Part shown: positions 46,093-58,330 of the stretch, piece after piece | Layout: each line of letters begins with the position of its first letter | Position numbering within the stretch: the first letter of the stretch is position 1 | Origin: Eutypa lata | Lineage: Eukaryota > Ascomycota > Sordariomycetes > Xylariales > Diatrypaceae | Assembly (NCBI GenBank): GCA_022661535.1 | Contig: JAKULF010000018.1 | Location: 434,001 to 498,000, forward strand | DNA length: 64,000 nt | Direction: 5' to 3' | Program-made: the position numbers and the translations under genes | The notes under the pieces: generated by a model | Databases searched by the model: none | What the model was told of the DNA's origin: nothing | What the model saw: only the letters and a program-made list of their open reading frames with translations

Positions 46093-49000
46093 CTCGTGTG
46101 CGTGTACGTGCTTTCTCGTGTGTTTGGCTGTTTGCTGGGGGAATATGGAGAAAGGCTGTTGGTGTGCTGATAGACGGTTTGTCTACTTATGTAGCTATGT
46201 AAACAGACTAGCGGGCGGGTGTCTTTGTCGCTGTTTGCTATCGTTGACTTCGTTCAGACGGGTCTGTTCAGATGTTACTCCGACAACATCACAGCTTCAA
46301 ATCCCAGAATATCCCCTTTGGTGTTGAGTTAAGTGCCAGAGTAACTCGAGGACAATACAGATCAAAGGAAGGACAGGTTGCTGGGTACGCATCAACTCTG
46401 GGGGCCATGTCTTTTTAAGAAGACATAGTCCTAGGAGCCAAGGAGGCGCAGTTCCTGTATCGACCGCATGTTTGCTTGATCGCGAGATGAAATGCAACTT
46501 CAACGCGGTGTTATCCAATCAGAGTGTGGATTGGAGCTGGTCCCATGCAGGGTTCGTATATATCACAGGATGTGCCTCTCTGTGTAGGACTTAAACTGCT
46601 TAACTCGATCTAGGTACATATCTAGACCTCTAGGTAGGTATGTAGTAGACGGAACTTCCCTTACAACGCGACAGACATTAGGACTCCAATTCGTCTGTTT
46701 CCTCATAACTAGAATAAGCCACAAGAAGGATCGAGAACAGCAGATGGTAGAGCCTTAGCGGTTTCTACACTATAGCGAACGGCATCACAGCCACTCAGCG
46801 ACGGGATAATTCACCCGTTAAAGTAGGTCGACCCCACTTGGAATTCTTCAACACGTCGGTTAAGGGATAGCCAAGACTCAATTTGGACCCCAAGGCCTGG
46901 GTAACTAACTACCCAACTGGAACCTGAATCCTGATCGAGACAATGATACTCTGCAATAACTATAGCAGTAGTTGTATGCTGAGGATGCGGTGAGGCGAGG
47001 CAAGGCAAGGTAAGGCTAGGTAGATGAGGCAGTGTACATAATGACCAACAGGAGCAAAGGATCGGGAACCTAGCAAATCTATCGAGACTAACGGTTATGT
47101 ATCCACTCGTCTACGGGGAAGTGGGAATTGTGATTCTATTTTAGGAGCCAATGTTGGCTCTAAGCTGTGGCTGAAACAAACCAGGCTGTCTGTCAAGCTG
47201 CAACTCAATTTGTTCCGACTCTTTTCGGAGTTTAGATTTTATATGAGAGACGTTTAGATTCCACGAGACCGTTCTTCATTGAACCTATGGGTTTTAGTCT
47301 CCCTTTATAAGCCCGAGTATAAGTATGGCCTAGAGGTTGAACGACATGATAGGTATCAACACCATCAGAGATGAGCTATCATAATCCGGGGACCCGGACA
47401 GAAAAGATGGCTATGCACGGTTTTTAACAAGGTAAAAATAGACGGCGAAAGTGATAAGTTGCATCATCTATCCTGGATACCCTTGCTATCTTAGACCTAT
47501 TTTACCTAGCAGCTGTCACGTCAGTTTTCTGTCCTTTTTTCTTTCATTTATACCCTTGCAAGTCCTGACGATCTATTAGCTCTGCATAGTATGTACTGTA
47601 ACTTCAAGGGTCCATTGTTTCGGAACCTGCCGAGCTAGCCTTTACTTACTAGTCTCATGTTAACAAGTCATAGGTAGCTTCGTTCTTCATAAAGGCCTAG
47701 TTCAATCCTTTCATAAGCGAAGATCAGAGTTCTTACCACCATATCGTCACAAGCTCATAGACGGTATAGCCACGAAAAGTATAACATGCCGAGAATAATC
47801 ATATACCTACCTATTTCTATACCAGAAGAATGTCTCCAGGCCCCTCGAAACTTACGATATCTTTCATCATCATATGTTCTATAAGTCGACATACACTGTG
47901 TATATCAATATGGGTAGGCCATCCAGTGAGGCAGAATCGTCGAATCCAAGTGAAACTAGTCAAAAGGATGAGCCATACCTTACTGAGTAGGCAATATCAT
48001 GACTAGATCTACCATAGGTGCCTAATAGCCGATTAGACAAGATCCATCATTTAATCGGGAATATGACAGGTCATGACAACTAACGAGATAGGGTATACTT
48101 CGGGTTTGACCGAGCTCATGGTGTATTCATCAGAATATCCTACTGTAATTGAATAAGGTTACTTTAGAAGAGTGCCAAAATGTGTTAGTCATAGTAGCCT
48201 TACGATATGACCCTATCATGTCTGGTAAGATTACCCACTATCACCTCCATCTCTTTCTCCATCTGGTTTTATGATAGCCCCCAAATCGATGGAGTTATTG
48301 ATGTTGGCACGTCACGTATTAGTTGTGTAGTACAACAGATTTGACAAGGCCGGATATGCTTGCTTCTTATTGGTTCTGTCTTGACCCGGGACCGAGAAGA
48401 TCCAAACGATCGGCTCCGAAGTTAGAGCTTGCTGAAGCTCTAGCTCACTATGACTAGATGAGACGGTAGGTAAAATATGTCAACACTACGGCATTTTGGA
48501 GTCGAATAGCTGGGACGAAAGTACCTCCTTTTCGGACCTTTATTCCATGGGTACCTAAAATAAGATATAACAAGCCCATATTTCATTGCTAGGCTTTACG
48601 CATCAATCTAAGCACTTAGCTCTATTTGTAAGCTGATATGATATCCAACCTATAGGTCTATGATTATTGCCTTCAAACAGGTTACTATCTCTGGGAGTCT
48701 GGGGCAACATTGTACGTAGTAAATAACACATTACACTAATTCGGGGATTACTCGCTGCTATTCATGTGACATGTAGTCAAGTCGAAGGGTATACACTAGC
48801 CAATTATAAACAAGCTCTCAAAGCAGTGAACGAGGTGTGTCATGATGACCTTCGAGAGGCGGTATTTGCTTATCCTCAGTATCCCAGCAACGTTTGCAAT
48901 ACAGAGTCTTTCGCTTAGACAGTTATGATTTGTATTACCGAATTGAACTCGGATTGTTACACGAAGGATATGACCGTATGACGTTACATGTAGTACACAC

Positions 49001-49577
49001 AGTCAAATAGGTAGTTGGAGATATGCCATGTGCTTACGAACGTACTGCAATGTTCATACTTAACATACTTCGAAGCTATGGAAGCTATCTATAATAAGCC
49101 TAGTGGTCATTTCCATTGTATCACAGAGTGAAAAGTACTGCATGAATTGGATGGAGGGTTTTGTAGGCACACAAATTTTGGGGGACTAGCCAACCGTTGA
49201 AGAGGCCGTTCGTTTACTATCATTTGGTTAAAGCTTAGAATCTAAGATTTTGGATGAGTTTATGATATCGCAAAGGTTCGACTTCTCTAGGCAGATATAA
49301 TCAGGTTAGAGGAGCCACCCAATGGAGAACATCAGTAAGAAGGCACGACTCCGTTCTGGATAGAAGATGTTGGTGCATAACACAGAGTGCGAGTTGCTAG
49401 AGGTAGGATACTACCACCACGACAGGTCTAGGCACACCATGATGCGTATTGACCATTTCTGGTGGTATTTCACAAGAACTCTGCGTAACAACAGTACTAA
49501 TTAATAGACGATTAACCCAACTGTTCTAAATTTACCCATTCCCAACATTCATCTATGGCTATGTACGTACTTGAGAA
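46093..49577. other. 3.5-kb gene-poor AT-rich region
   Basis: No open frame of note lies between about 47.0 and 49.5 kb on either strand, although the base composition is not extreme. A tetramer cluster (CTAGGTACAT, CTAGGTAGGTATGTAG) lies at 46610-46640. No transposon ends, RNA genes or tandem repeats were recognised. Decayed repeat DNA is possible but not shown. Confidence 0.5.
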
Positions 49578-50575
49578 TTAAGAGGACAACCTATAAAATG
49601 CACGTATGACGCTCTGTTCTAGAGGGGTATCGCGAGAGATGATGTCCAAGTTCTCCAATGAACTCAAAACAACCAAAAAGCAGCATATATAAGTAACCAA
49701 CTACGAAATGCCATGTTAGTTGAGATCTGACCATCGACTGTGTTCTAGATATGGGATCTTACCATATAGGATTTGTGATCCTGCCTCTTATCTTGGAGTG
49801 CAAGAATGCGATATCCAGCTAAGGCGTGACTGGAGATCAGAATCCAAGGTGCTAATTGAACGAATCCTTGCTGCCATAGCAAGACAAGGGCCATTGGTAG
49901 CATTCCGAAAACAAACATGTACCGCGCACTAGAATTGCCAAAGGCGAGGGGAAGAGTCATTCGCCCCATGGCTTTGTCGCCTTCCTGATCTCGGAAGTCT
50001 TGCGCATATGCGACTATGCCAACCCAGAGGCAAAGAGCAGGGATGTGACGCTCCATAGCTAGTGTAGCGGGAGGTTGCGCCATGAGCTTCCAAGGAACAG
50101 AAAGGAGAGGCCAATTCATCAAAGTCATCATGGCTGTATTCTTGATGAACCAATGGCCTCCAATCTGCGGTTCAGCATGGCATAGGAATACCGTCGCCGC
50201 GACCTCGCAGAGAGTTTCCAGTATTATGCACGGCTTGTAAGTTACTAGTAGGAAGAGAAGCGTGTAGACAACCCGGAGGCGTTTCCTGGCGCCATCGAGG
50301 GTTACCTTGCCTGAGGGTAAGGGGCGATCCGGCTTGTTGATGGAGTCTTCCTCGATGCTGTAGCACTGTGTGCTCAGGTTGAAGGAATATATGAACAGCG
50401 AGAGCCACAGATTGATCAGGGCATAGTTGCTGAGAATGAGGGATGCCGGATACGAAGAGCGACTTCGAAGGAAACCAGAGGCGAAAATCGTACCGGGGAT
50501 GATCGTCACCGACCAGTCCCGCCAGGAGAAGAGAAGGAATATCTTGAATTCGTTTATTAGAGGCTGTAGTGGCAT
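49578..50575 (-). CDS. UbiA-type integral membrane prenyltransferase or terpene cyclase, 311 aa
   Basis: Exon 1 (50575-49763) joins exon 2 (49700-49578) at a codon boundary over a 62-nt intron with a perfect CTAAC branch site. Exon 2 adds the C-terminal helix after QDHKSYM. The first active-site motif is the fungal variant N66xxxQ70...EED77SINKPDRPLPSG, in place of NDxxDxxxD. The second is a canonical DxxDxxxD (D193-F-R-D-Q-E-G-D200), followed by GRMTLPLAFG. Seven to nine hydrophobic helices match the UbiA fold. Family members transfer prenyl groups or, as in fumagillin-pathway Fma-TC, cyclise farnesyl diphosphate. Sequence alone does not separate these roles. It is divergent from the soluble terpene synthase at 55512, with no intact gene between, which suggests a shared terpenoid context. 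Confidence 0.85.
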
Positions 50576-50636
50576 CTTTTCGTGTTTGGGTTATAAGGTT
50601 CGGCTAGCAGGACCCAGCTTGGCCCCTTAGCCGTCT

Positions 50637-50642
50637 GTTTAT
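50637..50642 (-). promoter_or_regulatory. TATA-like box of the UbiA-type gene
   Basis: TATAAA on the minus strand, 62-67 bp upstream of the ATG at 50575. A second TATAA lies nearer, at about 50590. Either could position transcription. Confidence 0.4.
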
Positions 50643-50670
50643 ACGTTATATTTCTGGATTGATGTTTGTA

Positions 50671-50735
50671 TGAATCGTAGATCGTAAATCGTAAATCGTG
50701 AATCGTAAACCATGAACCATGAACCATGAGCCATT
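50671..50735. repeat. tandem heptamer array (AATCGTA then AACCATG)
   Basis: About five copies of the 7-mer ATCGTAA (with single changes) run directly into about three copies of AACCATG. The array sits about 100 bp upstream of the UbiA-type gene, so it may be simple slippage DNA or a repeated regulatory site. Confidence 0.8.
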
Positions 50736-51465
50736 CAATCGCAAATCTGCATATATTTACTGCGTGGGTTGGGTTTTAAGAACCCTGTCTAATAACAGTT
50801 CATAAGGGATAAGTTTTAAGGGATAAGATTGGCATAGCGTACGTAATGAGGGCAATGTTGTATTCAACGGAGATACCCTTGTCGTGCACATTATGACATA
50901 CTACGTATTGTTACAAGCAACTCGTACGTATGTGACCAACTGCATAAGTTCTTCCATCCCTTGCGCGACAGTTATTTGCGGCATTTAGTTTCCTCGGCTG
51001 CTCGGACAGCATCCTACTATTGTCTACGTGCAGATACCCAAAATCTCGAGGCTAGTCAAGCTGGGAACTGCCTGTCCCGTTTAAGGCTTGATTCTCTTCA
51101 TTAAGTAGGTTTGCTTACAGTTCGTTGGAGCTGGGCTAGAAACCACTTTCCTAATTCTACGAGCAGGGTCTCAATTCACTCTACCCACTTCATGGGGGCC
51201 AGGCTGCCGGTAGAGTGGAGTGTTGATTTCCGCTCCACGAAGGTGCTTCGTGGCCACTGGAGGATAGCCTATGTGGACACTTGGGTGGATAATGAAAATA
51301 CATATATCACCTGATAGTTTGGGTATAGATTCGATGTATTAGTGCTCGGACCATATTCCGTATACAGTCAGATCTCAGGTTACATTAGCCACGTGTCAAC
51401 CCAGTAGTCCAGCCTGCACCAGCCACACAACGTACACACTTGTATTACGAAACGGCAGGGGACGT

Positions 51466-51473
51466 TATATAAA
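51466..51473 (+). promoter_or_regulatory. orphan TATA box without a following gene
   Basis: TATATAAA is followed by a GGCGTCGACGC near-palindrome, with an ATG about 55 bp downstream that opens only a 17-codon frame. It looks like a promoter whose gene is lost, or one for a short or non-coding transcript. Confidence 0.3.
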
Positions 51474-52343
51474 GGCGTCGACGCAGTCATATATTGTCTC
51501 AGACAGACGCAGAGGCGGAGAGTTTATGGATGGATGGGTTTCGGCGAGGATATGGCGTGAAGATCGTGAAATGGGCTGACATTCTGTCAACCCTGCATTA
51601 AAAGGGTCGGATTTCCAAGTGAGATATGCATATGCGCATATAGTGGATGAATTTCTTTGAGAAGTTCATTTATCTGAATCACAGGCCTCGTAGGCCTAGT
51701 CGCTGCATAGCATAGCCCTCACCCGCATGTGTCATGAGTTTTCTCTTATATCCAATCAAACTATCGTGTCTTCCCATGGCACCGAGTATACACGTCGATG
51801 CTTGAATAATTGTTAGCCGAAACGTTAGCTGGTACGGGATGGCTACCGATAGGCAGTATATGTGATCGACTCTGGGATTACTATCTCAATACTTACAATT
51901 GCTTGCTTTTATATAGCATTTTAAAGTATATAAACAGTTTCGAAAGCATTATGCAAACCTTGGCTAAAGGTTTCCAAGAAGTAATTCTGACGGTTTCGGC
52001 TTACATTATTTCAAGCATTAGAGTGTACAGCAACACCATAGCTGAAGATGCAGTGCTTCTGTGCTTGCTCGTGCTTCGTTAAAAACTCTGCAATTCGTCT
52101 CATTATCTAGTGATATTGCCTGGGACTAAACTATTGCGTGAGATCTAAGAGCTTCATGTATCAGCTGGAACTTTAGCCTCTTATCACACCGTGATTCTCA
52201 AGATAGTTTCTTTTTTATTGATTTCCGTGAAACCTTGAAGAAAGAAAAGGACAGGATGTCTTTTGAGAAGAACACCCCTGTAGAAGAAAGGAGTGGAGAT
52301 CCGATAGTGCCGAAGATTTTGTGATTTTGTGATCCACCAACAT

Positions 52344-52371
52344 TTTCTTCTTCTTCTTCTTCTTCTTCTTT
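52344..52371. repeat. TTC trinucleotide microsatellite
   Basis: About nine perfect TTC units in non-coding DNA between the two terpenoid genes. Confidence 0.9.
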
Positions 52372-55352
52372 TTATGGCGGGCCTATTTCAGCTACCCCCG
52401 GACCACTACTGATCGATAGCGAAGACGATCATTATCTAATAAGCATTAACCTTACGATTTTGACCGAGATGGGGATATGCAATGTCGTTAGTCTACCAAT
52501 GGGGACGCGAACCGTCCGGGTGGTATGCAAGAATTGCCAATGGTTTGTCATTTTCTTCGAATGTTAGTTCTATAACATTTCATATGCATAAGAAGGAATA
52601 CTATGTACGTGCTAAGGTGGGGGTGGGGTTAAATTATGTGTAAGTACCTCCCTATAGTTCGTCCTCAGCTGCGGATATCAAGCCGCAGCTTATCCCTAAT
52701 ACCAAAGTACCAACTCGAGTAAATGTTTATAAATGCTATCTTATAGCAGGGTATAAAAGGAGTTATGCCGCTTACATGCCCGACATCAACCAACACTCTG
52801 GGTCGGCCATTGGTTTCTTGCAGACCGATTTTGCGCATTCTCTTACTACATGTTGACATGGTAGATCTTAACCGAAATTGAGCCAACCAGCAGATAAGGA
52901 TCAAAACTTGCGCGAACTTAACACGTTCCCCGCCGGCTATGGCTCCAGTTTAGTCTTTCAGAATGACGGGCCGAGCCTAGAATGGGTCTAGGACGGACCA
53001 GGGCCAGAATAACAATATCGTTGTTCGTGGTGCTAACCCAGTTGACCAGTAAGCACTTGCGAATTATGTATGTCAAATTGGACCTAATAGCGTGGGTACC
53101 GTAGAAGACCCCTAACTACTGTTGGTCGATCCTGTTCGTCCGATGAAGACTTTTGCTACATAATATTAGCGAGCTTGCAGACTAGAAATCTCCCCAAACC
53201 CAATTCCTACATCGCTTAGGGCATTTTAAACTTATGTAAGGTAGGATTCTGGAATTATGGTGACTGGCTTTTCGTTCGGTAGGTCTAGACGCACCAGATG
53301 TCTTGGTCTATCACTGTCGCCTTATATCGAATGATTATTGCCAACGTAGTAAGTGGACCACACTAGCTATGAACCAATAATCATCATACTAATAGGCAGG
53401 TAAAAGACATACATATTGTGACCAACACAGTAGCTAGTAGGCAATGAGCGTTCAAAGGTCATGCCAAGATGAGTCCACCGTCTATGAAAGATGGATCCAA
53501 CTTGTTGGACTTAGAATGCAGGCTGCCGGCATGATGATCTATGCAAGAGACGACCTATGCAATCGTGCTCTTGTTTAGTGCCAACATACCTGTTATTTTA
53601 GATCCCCCTCTATTCAAAGAATACCCCAACAGTGAGGACCTTGGGACAAGTATGTTAAGAGCTCAGATTTACTTACGTCTGAATACCCAAGTAACTATCT
53701 GGTTTCTATGGTCTAGAGGCTTCTAAGGCCTAGTAGGAGACTAAGGATGCATTTATCATTCTCTGTCTATACTTGCGCTATCACCCGCAAGCTTATCTAG
53801 GAGTAGTGTATGGTGTAGAGTGGGTAGTGATAATTGTCTGGTAAGCTCTGGATGTAAGGATAGGTAGCTAGGAAGATCTATATATATCCATATAATAGGA
53901 GCTTCGGATATAGGTTTATCCTCCTCCATGATCTTAGTAAGCTGCATCGACGGCAATATGCGTGCAAGTATGTTGAGCGAAAGGTTGAGTTCAGACGGGA
54001 CGTTGCATTCAAATTTAGTCATACCTGGTGAATCGGCCATGTAGGCTGTAAAGTTTGAGACAATATAGTAAAAAATAAGTATATTAGGAGAAAGGCCGAA
54101 CGTATTTTGAACGTCGCGTTTCATCAAGAACATAGAATGAGGTATTGGTAGTGAGCGAGTGCTGTTTTGGAACACGGAATAAGACTGAGAAGAGATTACA
54201 TACCACATAGTAAGTCATCTACCCGACCAACTAGTTGCCAATTGCAATCCCTAGTTTGACAAGACTGGTTCGTCTTGATTACACGTAAGCTCTCTCGCAT
54301 CCCCGTAATGATAGATCAACATACTCTTAGGGCCTTGGTGCTCATTAGGTAATATAAAATGACAGTCTGTAGTAAACATGTCACGAAACCGACCTCACTT
54401 AGGATTTGGCTGTCTTGCCCGTGAAAAGAAAAGCCCAGTGATAAAGTGACTGGCTTTGAACATATCACTACCAAACGGATTCAATTCCAAAGGAAATGGG
54501 ACTCATACCTAACTAGAGCTGTAGAATGCACTATTAGACTATTGGATATCCGTCTCATTGATGAAATGTCGTAGGGATAGATCTTTCTACATGGTGTTAC
54601 AAGGTCAGAGCGATCTTCGAACTAGCGCTGTAACATAAGTCCGTGTTGAGGACATAAGAAAGGTTGATACTTCAGGGAGGTGGCTGCTTTACTAGAGGGT
54701 CTTTCTATTACAAATTTGAGCCTTACTCTTGAGGTTGCAGGAGGGCAAATTATGACATAATAAAAATGAATGTGAATAGAGAAAACATGGGAATTGCCGC
54801 TTAATTTATGGATGCCTCGAGTAGCTGGACACGAAGTAAGCATGAATTAATAAGGCCTACAGGGCTTTGTTTGGAGTAGTTGGAGAAAGCTCCACTGAAG
54901 AGCATGCATTCTTTGGAGATGTTGTCGGTACTGTCCGTGTAGATCCATTTAGCTCTTGGTTTTGGCACAAGCGAGTATCACGAGATTCTATCTAGATGAA
55001 ACAAGGACGAAAAGTTTACCAAACTATGGCCAAAATCCGGTCAGCAGGCACTGCAAAGCGTGGAAATCATCTATTGTCGATGTAGCCTATATAGACCCCT
55101 GATGAGAATATCAAAAATTTCCGATGTAACAGTAATACTCTTCTTTACTATATCTTATTATCATGTAAATCGTAGCCAATGGAATATATCGAGCTTGGCA
55201 GCACTCTATCTCATCTATAATAAGGGAAAGCCTAAACATAGTAAAGGCGAAGGAATAAGCCGATTTTGGTTCAAGCTGTGGCAGTACACCTTGTCTAATG
55301 GATGACGATCAATAGTTGGTTATCATTGACTGGTATTAGCCATGAAGCCGTC

Positions 55353-55360
55353 TATATAAG
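55353..55360 (+). promoter_or_regulatory. TATA box of the terpene synthase gene
   Basis: TATATAAG lies 152 bp upstream of ATG 55512, a usual spacing for regulated fungal genes with a short leader. Confidence 0.5.
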
Positions 55361-55511
55361 GAGGGCTTTCGATCCCAAAGCAAATGGATAGACTATCTGA
55401 CCAGCGTACGGTTTTATCCATTCTACCAGCCGTCATTGTATATTATGTCAGAGCCTAGTCGCGTTTTACAATTCATAATTATCATATCACCATTGTTTTG
55501 CAACCTCCAGG

Positions 55512-56546
55512 ATGGATTGGCCTAAGTCGCAGCTCATTCTCACATGCCATCCCCATGTTGACCAGATCGAACAAGAAATGGATGATTACTTCCTACAACA
55601 CTGGGAATTTCCAAACGAAAAGAGCCGCCAGAAGTTCCTTGGGGCTAAATATCCACGTGCTACGTGCATGAATTTCCCTCTAACCAAGGATGACCGAATT
55701 TCTTTCGCTTGCCGACTATTCACTGTCTTATTCCTGATTGATGGTAAGATGTATTATGCCAGTTGAAGTTTAATTCCCCCGGTTTACATGGCTACAGATA
55801 TCCTTGAACACATGTCTTTCGAGGAGGGAGTTGCATATAATGATAGGCTTATGCCAATTGCGCGTGGAGAGGCTCAACCAGACCGCTCCGTCCCCATGGA
55901 ATGCATCTTCTACGATTTGTGGAGTAGCATGAGGGCGCATGACCGAGAGTTGACAGATGAGATGCTGAAACCTGTCTTCGAACTTATGCAAGCTCAGACG
56001 GACAAGATTAGAGGCAGGAACATGGGACTTGGAGAGTATATGGAATACAGAGAGCGTGATATTGGAAAATCGTGAGCTATCTTCGTGCCTATTTGGTCCA
56101 ATTCGATGATTTCTAACGCGACAAATATCAGGATACTCAATGCTTTTATGCGCTTTGGCATGGATATCCGCCTTACCCCAGAAGAGCAAGAAATCGTTCA
56201 GGCAGCGGAGAGCAATTGCTCCAGACAGCTCACCTTAATGAATGATGTCTGGAGTTTTGATAAAGAGATGGTTGCTGCAAGCACTCTTGATACGGAGGGA
56301 GGCTTGCTTTGCAATTCCGTTGCCATACTGGGAAATGAGTTTGGTCTGTCGATCCCAGCCTCTAAGCGTGCTCTCTATCACATATGTCGCGAATATGAAT
56401 CGAAGCATGTTAAACTCACGGAAGACATATTGAAACACAACAACTCCCCGAAGATACAGTCTTATCTCAAAGGTCTAGAATATCAGATGAGTGGGAATGA
56501 AGCTTGGAGCCATTTTACTCATAGATATATACTTGACGGGAACTGA
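55512..56546 (+). CDS. class I sesquiterpene-synthase-like protein, 306 aa
   Basis: Three exons (55512-55743, 55798-56071, 56132-56546) join in phase and total 307 codons. The first splice creates the metal-binding motif D77-D-I-L-E81 (LFLIDDILEHM). The second magnesium motif is intact as N206-D-V-W-S-F-D-K-E214 (NDxxSxxxE), and R300-Y301 near the end matches the diphosphate-sensing Arg-Tyr pair. Helix segments around the motifs (FACRLFTVLFLIDD and MRFGMDIRLTPEE) fit fungal farnesyl-diphosphate cyclases. Only the central and C-terminal two thirds are strongly typical. At 306 residues it is somewhat shorter than most fungal relatives. The product cannot be predicted. It is intact, so it is probably a working cyclase; a P450 or other tailoring gene is not present in the window. 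Confidence 0.87.
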
Positions 56547-58252
56547 CCAGGTTTGGCTATTGGTATGCTCTAGGTCTGGGGTCATTTCACGCAGCGAATA
56601 GGTACATATTCTCAGATATTCAGAGAGCAATAATTCGAACATTGCTATGTCATCTAGATACGTATGTAAAGTTCTCACCGTACCACCTGATACTTCCCCT
56701 TCCGAGGAAATGCCCTCCGTTGCTAAATTCTCAGGCTTGTACCAGACTCAGATATATGTGCTGACATACCATAGACGTCGTTGCCTAAAAGCGAAACAGG
56801 TAATGCTTGCACTGCCTGAACTGTGAGAAGTGGCGTATGAAGTTATGGTAGACTATGATGTATGCATAAACTAAATGTATGGCACCTGCCTGGCCTACCT
56901 AAATATCAGTAGAGATAAGCATCAGGTTGCCTGGCTGCAAAGGTACACGCAGTGAGGTTGCTCTTTCCATGCTCACAGGTGGTACCTTCTATACCTTAAA
57001 TATGTGCGTATTTCCTGCTGTTGATTCACGACCAGTGACATACACTGAGATCTATCCTTCCCTTTCATTTACAACAGTTCCCCATTATCAACACGATCAT
57101 ACTATGCTTGAGAGCCCGAATAATCTAGTTTTGCCGACAACTCTCGCAACACATCCCCTGATTATTCCATTTTAGATCAGACCAACATCCGACTCATAAG
57201 AATGACTCCGAGGTCCACGAAAAAAAGTCTTGCCTCCACCTACCATATGAACATCCCTAGATCCGCACCCACTCATGTTTCCGCCACTGGCTCTCAATTA
57301 ACCCCCATCGAACAAGTCTACTCCTCGTACACAGTCGATATTCCCCATTGTGCGCTTCCAAGACTTGGAAAGGACCTCAACCTCCCGAAGGCTCATGTAG
57401 CAGGCCGCTGAACCGGAAAGGCCAATGCAGAGTTTGCCTTTCATCCGAGGATCGGCATCAGTATACGAGTTAGAGGTTTGTACCAATCCGAGATAGCCCC
57501 AGTTTCCGATCAAAAGCTCACACTTAAAATTCCGCCAGATTGAGTTCCGATGTGGTATCGAGTGCTGCTCCAGTCGAATCTTCGTTGTCAAATGAACCTA
57601 TTCTTCCGCCTCCGCTGTGACACGCCCGGGTTGATTCAACTTTACATACGTTAATATCAGCTTGCCCGTTTCGAGATCGATGGTAGCATCCTAGACACAC
57701 CCGTTTTATTGGTGCTATAAAAATACCTGGTGGAATTTAGGCTACACCGGTTGGTCATATACCGCCATCATATTCGACCAGCTGCTTAGGCAGCAGTTCG
57801 ACGCCTGGCTCGGAGCTCTACGCCCAACCATGGTTAGTAGCCTGGGACGTGCGCGTGATGAGTTGAAGATGCCGCTCAAGGCAGATGACAGTCGGGCTTC
57901 ACATGGGAGAAGTTCGCGACCGAAATCACTGGCAAGATCGAGAACGAACCAGAGTCTAATGACGACTGCTGGTTCATCGTGGGACACGCTGGGAGCACGT
58001 CTAACTACCCTATCAAGAAGATTGCGGCCCGAGGCGGCAGAACAGGTGGCCAGTCCACCGCATCATGTTCTTCATGATGCATCCAGACGAGCTCGCCCAC
58101 TCCCGCTCCCCAGACCACCACTGCGTATATCGGTGCGGTCGCGTCGACTACAGGCTACCACGGTGCCAGCAGCTCCCCACCCCATCAACGATGCGTACCT
58201 TAAGGACGACGGTAGTTCCTTAACTTGTCATGATATCTTTGGCACTTAAAGT
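56547..58252. other. low-coding region, start of the relic zone
   Basis: Short open frames at 57202-57411 and 57830-58249 do not assemble into a recognisable protein. GC content rises after 57.8 kb as in former coding DNA, so decayed genes are likely. Nothing firm can be named. Confidence 0.4.
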
Positions 58253-58330
58253 TGGAATAATCAGGGCCTGTTGAATTCATTATTGAATAATCAGGTATTG
58301 TTCCCAATTATGTTTGCATTATTCAAACTT
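58253..58330. repeat. diverged AATAATC repeat, copy 1
   Basis: GGAATAATCAGGG, then TTCATTATTGAATAATCAGG, then TATTGTTCC and GCATTATTCAAAC. The same ordered blocks recur at 60530 and 61539. It is the least conserved of the three copies and looks like a decayed terminal repeat or short element. Confidence 0.5.

Larger units (their letters stand above)
50736..55511. other. 4.8-kb region between the two terpenoid genes, no intact gene
   Basis: Short open frames occur (for example 53756-54208 minus, 150 codons, ATG-started), but none shows a cytochrome P450 heme loop, a transporter or any other recognisable motif, and none extends by splicing. A TTC microsatellite and an orphan TATA element are listed separately. 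Nothing else is supported. Confidence 0.5.

Noticed and set aside
53756..54208. 150-codon ATG-started minus-strand frame between the terpenoid genes
   Set aside because: No domain, no signal peptide, AT-rich codon use, and no splice-compatible extension; more likely chance.
57895..58150. NDDCWFIV...SNYPIKK segment suggesting an HNH/His-Me zinc-binding endonuclease relic
   Set aside because: The downstream Cys/His ligands are not in order in a single frame, so the resemblance is too weak to list as a feature.
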